Source of the DNA: Syngnathus acus
Lineage: Eukaryota > Chordata > Actinopteri > Syngnathiformes > Syngnathidae
Length of the DNA: 64,000 nt
Assembly (NCBI RefSeq): GCF_901709675.1
Contig: NC_051091.1
Coordinates: 8,466,967 to 8,530,966, forward strand
Direction: 5' to 3'
This document shows positions 53,843 through 64,000 of the stretch, one piece after another. The notes under the pieces were generated by a model. The model was not told the DNA's origin and did not search any database. It was given only the letters and a program-made list of their open reading frames with translations. Made by a program: the position numbers and the translations under genes. The first letter of the stretch is position 1. Each line of letters begins with the position of its first letter.

Positions 53843-56800
53843 ATGAAGAAGATGAAAAGACCAAACTCGTCTGTGGGTAATGAAAAGAAACAAGACGCGT
53901 CATCAACTAGTAAGTTAATACACTTTGCCAGGCACGTATGAGAAAAACAAAAGTGGTCAGAAAATGTATACATGCTGAAATAATGCAACATCCAGTCATG
54001 TTTTAGTTAACATAGGTGTCAAACTCAAGGCCCGGGGGCCAGATACGGCCCGCCACTTCATTTTATGCGGCCCGCAAAGACAAATTGTGCATCAAATTCG
54101 TGTCATTACTAGAATTGCAAATTGTCTTCACTTTTAAAAATATCTGTTCTTTTAAATATCTGACAAGTTTTTACTAGTCTGATTTGAAAACGAGTTGTCA
54201 GTTTGTTTTGTAGCTTATACTGTATATAATATGAGGTGCTCATACATTTATTTGGGTTGACAGTCATAATGGCCCTCCAAAAGAAACTATGACTACAATG
54301 CGGCCCACGAAAAAAATGAGTTTGACACCCGTTTTAGGAAGATGCGAGAAAAAAAACACTTGAGCATGGCCAGAGTCCAAATTTAAACCCCAACCACAGA
54401 ACTCTGAGGCATACATACCAGATCTTATGTCTGTAGATCTCATGTCGAATTTGTGTTATTTGCACACAGAGCCAAAGAAGAGCCGCACCCTTGGTCGCCA
54501 GTCTAAGGTGTCTGCTGCAGAAGAGACAGGTGAAAGTGTATTTAGTACGTTTATTCGAGAAGCGGGTGTCACATTGACTCACGGCAGCGACTCAAACGAG
54601 ATTGGTAAGTTTCAAAAGCGCCCAAAATTCAAAGCACTTTGTTAAATCGGAACCCAAGACTCTTTGTATGTGCCTCTATCTCTCTTCCCAGCTGTTGACC
54701 AGGTGGTGTTTCAAAAAAGAATAAAACAAAAGTTGCAGAAGAGTCCCAGGTACCCTGGTGTGAGTATACGATACACATATCTGAAATGAATAAAAAACAA
54801 AATCTAAGTCATTGTCATTTGACAACTCCGTTTTATTGAAAAACATTACAAAATCTGTCATTACAATAAAGACCACTTGCCATGTCCTGCAGATTTTACA
54901 AGAATTCATCAGTGGACTGGAGTCTCACATTGACGACATAGACAGGTTTAGGAACTGCCTCCTCCCTTGTGTTCCAAGACTGCCCGATGATGATCCCAGG
55001 TGACTTTCAATCACATTCAACATGTACCAGCAAGGTTCTGCCTCTCTGGAGATGTTTGTAACACACACATACGTTCTTGTATTGCAGCTGTGTCAGCTCC
55101 TTCCAAGAAAGCCTGTTGCGTATGCTGCTTGGCATTGAGATGCTTCAGGTACAACTAGCCCAAAGGACAACTTAAAATGTACTTTGTACATGCATCACTG
55201 ATGTCTGCTCCTCTCCTTGATATAGACGCTTATTATTAACATGTTGCTTGAGAAACTACCTGAATATATGCTCAACAGGTCAGACCGCATGTTAATTTCC
55301 ATGTTAGTAAATTATTTTGCTTTAAGTACATTACTTGTAATTGTGACGGCGCATTTTTCTGTCTTGTAGTGCTGACGAAGCCGGACTCAGTATTCCACGC
55401 ACTATCATTAATCAGTTCAAGTGGCTTGACAAAGTGGTGGAAAGCAAGGTAGACATTCTTTCATGATATGCTAAATTGTTTCCTCTCTGAATGTTCTTAT
55501 AAGTCATCCGGAGATTCTGAATGCTGATTGTGTACCTAAGCGGTTTCAATGTGGCTGAAAATGTAGGAGCTGGCGGACAAGCTCATGGAGCTGCTGGCAG
55601 TGGCACCAGTGGACGTCCAGTGTGACATCATCACCAGCCTGCCGGAGATATTGGAGGACTCGCAGCACAATGACATAGCCAGGGAGCTGAAGTATGTGCT
55701 GTAGAATACCAGCTAGAATCATCATGTTGCTAAAAATGTACACCTTCTTTGCAGTTCTTTACTGAAGGAGAACACTCAGTTGACCGTGGCTATCTTGGAT
55801 GCTCTCTCAAGCCTGAACATCAGCTCTTCATTACTGACTGAGGTACCAACAAGTCAGGCTTTTTTGATGTTGTTGTGGAACGTTTACGATATCTTGCTAA
55901 TGTTTGTGTAAAATGAATAATCAGTTTTGCATGAAACTGCCCCAAAATTATGATGTCCTTGTATCATGTTGCCTCAGGTTCGAGAAGCTGTTATGACCAC
56001 CATCGCGGCAGTGCAACTGGAAGACCTGCCAGTGGTGGTCAAATTTGTTTTGCATTCCGCTCACGCGTCTGATGCATTTGAGGTCAGAGCACTTGAATCA
56101 AGTCAACCCTAATGTGTGTTACATAAAGTGTCAAAATGGCCCATGATTGGTACTCATGTGACATTTGTGCAATTATTATTACATAATATTTGTTTGTTGA
56201 TAGGTGGTGTGTGGGCTCCGCAAGAAGCTTGAACTGGAGCAGTGTGTTCTCCCTTCTGTGCTGCAAGCATCCCAGAGCCGCCTAAAGAGCAAAGGAGCAA
56301 CGGCGTATGACTCGGCACATTATACATAAATATATGATCCTGCCAAATTCTGATGTCTTCTGCGTGGATTAGGTCCAACTCGGCTACAGCAACCACTGGC
56401 AACCAGGATAGCGTTACCCTGATCGTGGAGACCATTAAATTAGCAGTGCGCTTCCAGAAGAGCATATCTGAGGCCTGGCTCAAGGTGCACGGCCGTTAGG
56501 TTCCTTCTTTTGGGTTGATTGCTGCAAAAACAACCATTGCACAACATCTTGTTTTTCTTCAGGCAATCCAGTCTGTGGAAGAAATTGAGGACCACAAGGT
56601 GAATGTCAAAATGTCATGTAGATAGAAATATCTTGACTCTTTTACTGTAAGAATAATTAAATAGTTTGAATGTACAGACAACTTTCCTGTGTGTCACAAA
56701 ATGATCATCAAATGATCCACATTAGGTGATAGATCTTCTGGTCCTGTTCATCCTGCACTCCACTAACGCCAACCAGAGTCGCCGGGGCGCCGAGAACGTG

Positions 56801-59800
56801 CTGAGGATGAAAGTGAGGACTGGCCTGATCTCCGAGTCGCTGCTGCAGAAGACTTTTAAGGATAACAAGCAGGCAATTGCATTCAGTGACACTCAGCTGG
56901 ACTTAGTTATCATTATTTGACGTGTTTGTTTCATTCCGGTTTAGGTCCTGCGGGGATATTTTACCTCCATCCTTGCCCTGGCTCAGAGTTTGCTGCGCTC
57001 GCCAGTCCCCTGCGCGGTCCAGTTTGCTGGGCTCATGTATCGGCATTCCTTCGCCGCTTTCGATACGTACTGTCAGCAGGTTGGCACAGAATTCTTGTTT
57101 GAATACTCACGTGTGACATCTTTATCACAATCTAAAATATGCCTCGTGTTCTGTCGAAGGAGGTTGTGGGCTCACTGGTGACCCACGTCTGCAGTGGTGT
57201 TGGCAGCGAGGTGGACATGGCCCTGGAGCTGCTCTGCGGTCTGATTACTGAAAACCCGACAGAAATGGGACCGTATGCCGTTTTTGTCAAGGTCAGGCAA
57301 AGGTCGTTTTATCTGTTGTTGCGCTAAAAACAAAGCATTAACACATTTGTTACGTTCATATTTTCCGCAGGGAATTCTGGACTACCTGGACAATCTCACA
57401 CCTCAGCAAATTCGCAGACTTTTCTATCTGCTGAGCAAGCTGGCATTTGGACCACAGCAAGGCTCACACATTCAGGTGTGTTCAATTCAGGATATTTGGA
57501 ATTAGTAATCTGTAATCAAATTGTTCAGCTCTATTTGTAATGTTCTCTTGACGTGCATTTAACATCGAGTCCCTCCTTTTAGGACGACATGCACATTGTG
57601 ATCCGCAAACAACTCTCCAGCACCGCGCCCAAGTACAAGCGCATCGGGATCATTGGTGGCGTGATGATTATAGGCAGCATGGGGGCATGCGTGTAAGAGC
57701 TTTTTCCTCTCAGGTTATTGTGTCAGGTTTTTATCCCTGCTGTCAATTTAATTTCTTCATCATACTCTTTGCACAACTACAGACCTAGAGTCAAAGATAG
57801 TCAGAACATCTCGTTACCGCCAGAGAGATTCAGACAGGTACACGTAAAGACTTGATTGATTTCATATTTGTTCTGATAGTGGTTCATTCCAGTTTTAAGA
57901 TTGTTGGACAAACTGTATGGCTTTCTTATCTGGTTGCAGTCGTCAGCTCTGTTTGAGTTGGTGCAGTCCAGTAGTGAGACTTCACCTGAGGCGACAGCTT
58001 TGTACTGTGACGAGCTGGCCAATCTGATTCAAACATCCACTCTGGACCCACAAGTGCAGGTAAATAGAAATTCTTACAAGCGTTGATTTTCTTGTTTTTT
58101 TGGCGGGTTGCATTTCCTTATTCAGTATGATTGATTATGTGCTTTTTCTTCATACGCAGGAAAAGATCTGCAACAGAGTCTTAGACGTGTTCCAGGATGA
58201 CTTTGTGGTGGATCTGGGTCCAGAAATATCAGGGTCAGTGATTGGCTCATCTGTGCTTTTGATAATCTGCCATTCTGAGGTTAATGCTATCTGGTAATGC
58301 TCGCAGGTCCTTCCCCTTCCCAGCCCGCGTCATGTACAACCTAGACGAGGATGAAAGTCAAGGAGGCATCGCCATCAACTTGATGCCTCTGCTGGCTAAA
58401 GACATGCACGGAAAGGCGGAGCGGCATCGTCGAGACAAGAAGGACAAGAAGTCGGTGACTTTAACGTCATCTTTCTGGATTGCAGATTTAAATGGCAGCC
58501 TTAACTTAGTTCTCTTGTCAGCAGGAGTGCTCTCTGCTTGTCCCCATTTTTCCGCCTGCTGCGCTTTTGTGAGGAGAAGCAGAACCAAGGAGACTTGGAG
58601 GAGATTGATGCCTTACTGGGTGAGAAAATAATTGCATGACTAATGAAATAACTGTGAATAACTAACTGTGTGTGTGCTTGTGGGATTCCAGGCTGCCCTG
58701 TCATCTTAACAGACATGGATGTTGTCGACAAAATTGACAGCCTGTCCAAAGTGGAGAAGGAGTTTGTCTGCACTCTGCTATTTCACACCATCAACTGGTT
58801 CAGAGAGGTAACTGCACATGACTTATTGCGACAGTGGAGACGAGATTTCAACCACCACAGGATACATGTTCCCTACTCAAACACGACATTCAGTGACACA
58901 GCGTTTGAGAGCGGAGGAAACGGCTTGATTTTTCAACATTTTGAAACCTCGTTTTATATAATTAGATTTCTCTCATTTAAATTTCACAGACCTGATAACA
59001 CTCTTTACAAGATATTTTTGTCAACTTTACAAGGACTTTAAATGAAGTTCTTTAAACCAACGAATAACCAATGTCACCATAACTGCTGGTGTGTGTTGGC
59101 AGGTGGTAAATGCCTTCTGTAAGATCAAAGATAAAGAGATGAAGATGAAAGTGATGACCCGCCTGCAGAACATCACTTATCTTCACACCCTGCTGGAGCG
59201 AGCTTTAGCCGGTGGGCATCACGTGCACACTGTCGACTCTCATTACCTGCCTCAGTGAGCTTTACAATGACGCTCTTTGTTATAGTTACTCCTGGCTACG
59301 TTCCACCTGTTGCTAACTTTGATGGAGAGAGCACAGAAATAATTGTACCCAACACTGCTGCTCCTTTGAACAAGGCAAAGAAAGGTAAGCAAAATAGAAC
59401 TGGAGCTATAAAAAAAAAACAAATGATCTGAAGGAGTGAACAGGCACAGAGAGGATAATATGTCTTTTTGAAATATGCTTTCCAGATGCCTCAGGAAAGA
59501 AGAGGAAGGCGCCTGGGAAGAATTCTTCTGACAGTAGCTCTCCAGTGGAGGACAAGATAGAAGAAGATGAAACGCAGCAGGTGGACAATGAACTCAAATT
59601 GGGTTTTTGAGTCCTGTTGCAGCTTCAGAAACTGTAACATCACAAAAATCTTCCAAATTTGAATTGAGTAAATGTCACAGTAAGCAAAATGAAAACTTGT
59701 CAAATTTAAAGTTGACACACTACCAGTGAAAACATTTGTGATTTTCTTTTGTACACTTGACATGTAAGTAACAAGCCTGTATGTTTTCTAAAAGGAGCCA

Positions 59801-62800
59801 GAGAAGGAGAAGGAAAAAGATAAAGAGAAGGAGGCCCGACAAGGAGTCAACCTGGCTTCGTACAGGCAATTTTTCAGGGAGCTCGACATGGAGATTCTCA
59901 GTGTGTTGCAGTGCGGCTTGCGGACCCGCTCAATGCTGGATTCTGAGTTCGTCAACAAGGTGAGATAAAACCTTTCCAAAAATTCTAATGAATATCCACA
60001 TACCACTCAGTCCCTGTGTGTTTTGAATCTCCCTTAGGAGCACCAGGGGGTTCTTTTGGGTCCGGCAGAGCTGGTTTTCCTGCTGGAAGATATGCTTCGA
60101 AAAGTAGAGTTTCGTCTGACGGCTGTTCCGGCCAAAAGACTGCCTTTCCTCAAGGTGCACAACTTTCAAAACAACAGCCGCACTAATTGAGCCATTCATA
60201 GCTGTGTTATTTTTTTTTACTCACTTAACTAAAGTTGTTCTTGCTCGATTGGGACAGGTGAGGGCCGACAAGAGCATAGGCTTCTCTCACCTGCAACAGA
60301 TGAGCCCCAAGGATGTAGCTTCCTTCTGTGTCCAGATGCTGCCCGCCCTCTGCTCTCACTTGGAGAACTGTCACAACCATTTCCAGGTAGAAAAGAAGAG
60401 AGTAGGATTCAAAGGGGGCCGTCCTTATTTCACTTGTGTCTTTAGACGTTGCTCTCCGACAACGACGGACTTGTGGACGGGCCCGCCACAGACGCTCAGG
60501 AGCACCAGTTAATATCTTCTTGCTGCCAGCTTCTCCTGCAAGTGTTCAACACTATCTTTCGCTGGTGAGCAAGGGAGCAAATTGGGCATGAGTCTTTTTT
60601 TTGTGCTTTAAACCAATCCGTTTGTTTGGGTGCAGGTCTGGATTCAGCCAGCCAGGTCAGCGAAACTTGCTGAAGAAAGCTTTAGGAGTTTTGGCGGGAC
60701 GACTTAAAGATGGAGGAGCTGAGCTGAACCTGGAGCTGCTTGTTAAGTGAGTCAAAAGGCTGAAAAATAACTGTTGTTGTTGGTACCACGTCTTCCAATT
60801 TATGGGGGAAAGAAAAAAATCACAATATTTGAATCTTCCTCAGAATATTTGTTCTATGAGTGACACACCAGCAACACTTGATGGAAACAAAATAATTCAA
60901 GTGCTTTTATTAAAACGTCTACATTTGTAAATCTGTTGACACACCCTTATCTCAGCTGTTGCACTGAGAAGACTCTTTCCCAAAACACATTTACAAACAT
61001 TATATACATACCTTGACACTTTGCTTCTCTGTTCTCAGACACAGCTTTGAATACCTGCTGAAGTTCCACAGCAGCATCCCGAATCTCAGTTCAGCTCTGT
61101 GCCTCTCTCAGCTGCTGTCCACTGTTTCTGAGAAAGGAGGCAACGTCATTGTTTACAGGGAGCAGACTGGTTAGTTTGACAACTTTCTAGAGATTACATC
61201 TGCTTCTTTACAATCAACTTTATATGACGATTGTTTTGTTTTGTCTACTTAAGCTTCCCTTGCACGAGGCTTCCTGTGCCAGTCGTGGGTGACGGTCAGT
61301 GGTGAAAAGCAACGAGGGGCCAAGTTCAATGAAGCACTTCTCGCTCTCCTCAGGCATGTCAACTTATCAGAAACACCTCACATTAGGCTGACCTGCATTT
61401 ATGTGTTATTACAAATTAAAATCACAGTCAGTTCAAATTTAAAATGTTCTATCCGCAGCATCTACATGGATCACGTGGATGATGTTCTGAAGGCGGTGGA
61501 GGAAATAGCTAATGAAGGCTTTTCTCAGATTAGAAACGCGTCAAAAGACGAGAGCTCTGACTCCTGGCCAACGCTCAGCAAGTAAATAAATTGTCATCGT
61601 CAACTCGTCGTCATACGTCTGTGATCAATCTGAGGTTGCATTTTCAACTCTCTTCCCACAGGCAGACATTTATGGTCTTCTATAAAGTTTTGATGGTAGA
61701 GCTGGAAAAATCGGTCCGGAAGATTCCATCAGGGAAAATCAGTGACAGTAGCGAGGTCTGCCACTAGATGTCGCACTAAACAAAACATGCCCATCTACAG
61801 TCACCAGCCACTTTCTATAGCAGCTAATATTTTGTGTACTTAATCAAGTGGCTAGTGACTGTATGATGGGTACTAACTAACCTTTACTTAAAGATCATCA
61901 AACCCACCTATCCATGCCCTCTTCAGGCGCAGAGTGAACAGCTGCTGACATGGACCCTGGCAGTCCGGAACTTCCACATCCTGGTCAGCCAAGTAAAGGT
62001 GTGTCATCTGTCATCATCATATTTGCCTTCTGGCTGGCTCTAGTAGATTATTTTCATTTTACGTTATCCTTTATAAGTTCACCTTTTGGCTTCTATTCGT
62101 GTCACGTAGGTGTTTAACTTGAGGCCCGTCCTGAATGTGTGCCTTAAGGTCAGTTTGAGCCTATTGCTGAGTTGAATTCAAAGGAAGACTTTGAATGAAT
62201 GAACCTTGTTTTCTTTCTAGTACGGACGTCTTTTTTTGGATTCGTTCCTGAAGTTGGGAATGCCGCTGCTCGACTACAGTTTCAAACGGCACAAGGTGTG
62301 TATGAGATGTCTCTGTCAGAGGCAAATGGAGCTCCATGACAAAGTAGATCATGAAAAAAAAGAAGTGTGAAGTGTTGGCAGTGCAGTGACAAAGTCTGGT
62401 GTTGTCTTCTTCTTTAGGAGGATGTGCAGAATCTGTTAAAGACCTTCCAGCTCAGCACTCGACAGCTTCATTATATTTGCGGACACTCTAAGGTACCGTA
62501 TACTATTAACATTACCCTAACCCAAGGAATGTGAATTTGCTAACCTAATTTAGATCATTTAGATTAATCAGGACACAAGTTTGACCAGCCACGTCCCGGC
62601 CTTGAAGAAGAGTCTCGAGGTGTTTGTCTACAGAGTGAAGGCCATGCTCACCCTCAACAACTGTCAGGAGGCTTTTTGGATGGGCAACCTGAAGAATCGC
62701 AACCTTAAGGTTTAATTAATATCATCCGACTTGGTGGACGGATGGAATATGTGCATATGATAATGTGCACCTGTATGCTGCAGGGTGAAGAGATTCTTTC

Positions 62801-63337
62801 TCAAAGGACAGAAGAAAGTGAAGAGGAAGAGGAAGAAGTAGTGGATCCGCAGAGCCAATCTGAGGAAGAGGTATTAAGCCATTTTTGACATAGAAATGGC
62901 TAGATTCATCATATGCTCGACACATTTTGTGTTTAAGTGCATTTTTACAATTTGTTGATTGGAGCACTTTAAAAAGTGAGGGCGTTACGCAAACACAAGG
63001 ATGCTGAGTAAGCGGCATGTAGCTTTGGCAGGAGTGAAAACTGACAAAGTCTTGCCAAAGCAGCCTGTTTGAAGTTAAAGAGGCTTCTGTGCCTGATAAG
63101 ATAAATTGGTTATTTATTATGCAGTTCTCCAGTAAGTACAGGTATTTTGTCAGTTCCCAGAACATGTTATCTGACGTTTATAACGATTTACATAAACACT
63201 GCGTTATGCAAAGGAGTTCTGAATGTCAGTTGTGTGTTTCCCCTTAGGAGCAGGCCAGCGACGCTGAGAAGCAAAACAAGAGGAACAGAGAAGACAGTGA
63301 CGATCAGAATCAATCAGATGACTCTGAAACATACTAA
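53843..63337 (+). CDS. fancd2: Fanconi anemia group D2 protein, complete
   Basis: FANCD2 pairs with FANCI, is monoubiquitinated by the Fanconi core complex, and clamps DNA at interstrand crosslinks. 43 coding exons join to 1,448 aa (human 1,451): 53843-53909, 54470-54604, 54692-54759, 54893-54999, 55088-55148, 55226-55278, 55370-55448, 55567-55691, 55755-55842, 55978-56082, 56204-56304, 56373-56484, 56563-56598, 56726-56872, 56945-57079, 57160-57291, 57371-57475, 57583-57692, 57783-57837, 57940-58059, 58160-58233, 58307-58450, 58525-58619, 58692-58807, 59103-59211, 59286-59384, 59486-59580, 59795-59959, 60038-60154, 60258-60386, 60446-60564, 60636-60746, 61039-61169, 61254-61353, 61459-61581, 61662-61755, 61927-61998, 62110-62148, 62221-62295, 62418-62492, 62563-62709, 62784-62870, 63248-63337. 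The acceptor Lys571 lies in [15 protein letters not shown] (human Lys561). Also seen: [49 protein letters not shown] Lys-rich N-terminus and long acidic C-terminus are typical. Introns 14 and 34 fit only, or best, with GC donors. Confidence 0.97.
54013..54334. mobile_element. hAT-like miniature inverted-repeat element in fancd2 intron 1
   Basis: About 320 bp bounded by inverted ends: left GGTGTCAAACTCAAGGCCCG, right TGCGGCCCACG then TGAGTTTGACACC. It has the internal GGCC-rich subterminal repeats typical of this very common vertebrate element (GGTGTCAAACTCA termini). No coding capacity. A clear 8-bp target duplication was not established; the ends are slightly degraded. Confidence 0.7.
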
Positions 63338-64000
63338 AACCTTCGCAAATTTATTCAGCATATTTTCCAAAACACATCTGCATGTGGGAGTCTTGGGTGA
63401 CAGTTTATTGTCCTTTTTTTTTTTATGTAGTGTTCTAAAATGTTTTGTAAGTGTAATGTTAATTGTTGTTTTTGTAATTCATTGCAACCTTATCCACACA
63501 TAAATCTTTATCTCCACATAAATTTATACTTGTGATGTTTCTGAATAATAAAAAAGTTGAGCTTGTAGGATACATAACAGTACAGTTAACACTGAGGTCT
63601 TTGTTTCTTTTAAATACCACAAATTGCTGGCACAAGCTCAATGTGCAGAAGATATATTTTTGAGTGCAAATTTTCTTGCACCAAGCATACTGGTAAAAGG
63701 CACCAGCATGTAAAAGCAGTATTTTAACATCCTGCAGGGGGGGAAAACAAATGTCGTTTAAGATGCGTCACGCGACAACACGTGAATAAAACTTTGATCG
63801 TTTGAAACGTAAACATCAGTGAGATTCCATAGTTTCCCTCTGTGGAAATTAATGCATCTTTTTAAAATAAAAAGCTATACGTTTGAAGCTGACATTAGTT
63901 GAAACAAACTCTCATCATCGAAAGGGCACAAGAACGTAATTCAAAAGAGTAGAGAAGTTAAATGCAGATGTCAGTTTCCTGCTGAGCATTACCGTCAGTC
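63338..64000 (+). other. fancd2: fancd2 3' UTR and downstream flank
   Basis: A canonical AATAAA at 63,547-63,552 lies 210 nt after the stop codon and probably ends the fancd2 transcript. The remaining 450 bp show no exon of a further gene; in human the next genes are FANCD2OS and BRK1. Confidence 0.65.

Overview
The window is vertebrate nuclear DNA from a teleost fish, probably a compact percomorph-type genome. The evidence is many short GT-AG introns, vertebrate single-copy proteins, fish-type miniature transposons, and tRNA-Glu genes nearly identical to vertebrate ones. There is no bacterial, phage or organellar content, no CRISPR array, and nothing that looks like a new multi-gene system. 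The species cannot be fixed from the sequence alone.

Layout: (1) 1-12,808 (-): coding exon 1 of gnai2 (G-protein alpha-i2), followed by more than 12 kb of intron 1 running off the left edge. (2) 16,649-24,706 (-): complete 15-exon coding region of slc38a3 (SNAT3), with two identical tRNA-Glu(UUC) genes on the opposite strand inside its introns. A probable 5' UTR exon lies about 6 kb upstream. (3) 32,378-38,440 (-): complete 24-exon rbm5. (4) 39,330-41,101 (+): complete 8-exon emc3, sharing a divergent promoter region with rbm5. (5) 42,486-49,612 (+): complete 22-exon usp4. (6) 51,562-52,912 (-): two-exon selenoprotein gpx1 with an in-frame UGA and a clear SECIS element. (7) 53,843-63,337 (+): complete 43-exon fancd2. 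I reconstructed every exon by reading frame. The joined coding lengths are exact multiples of three: slc38a3 510 aa, rbm5 809 aa, emc3 261 aa, usp4 999 aa, gpx1 188 aa, fancd2 1,448 aa. All are close to the known vertebrate lengths.

The genes are housekeeping or tissue-general and do not form one pathway: G-protein signalling, glutamine transport, splicing, ER membrane insertion, deubiquitination, peroxide detoxification and interstrand-crosslink repair. The block combines genes that in human lie at 3p21.31 (GNAI2, SLC38A3, RBM5, USP4, GPX1) and 3p25.3 (EMC3, FANCD2). Here usp4-gpx1 sits between emc3 and fancd2.

Most notable details: two identical antisense tRNA-Glu genes inside slc38a3; three introns that are in frame only with non-canonical GC donors (one in usp4, two in fancd2); an in-frame upstream AUG that could extend Gpx1; a 17-C homopolymer at a usp4 splice acceptor; an NRF1-type palindrome marking a probable distal slc38a3 promoter; and two recognisable miniature inverted-repeat transposons.
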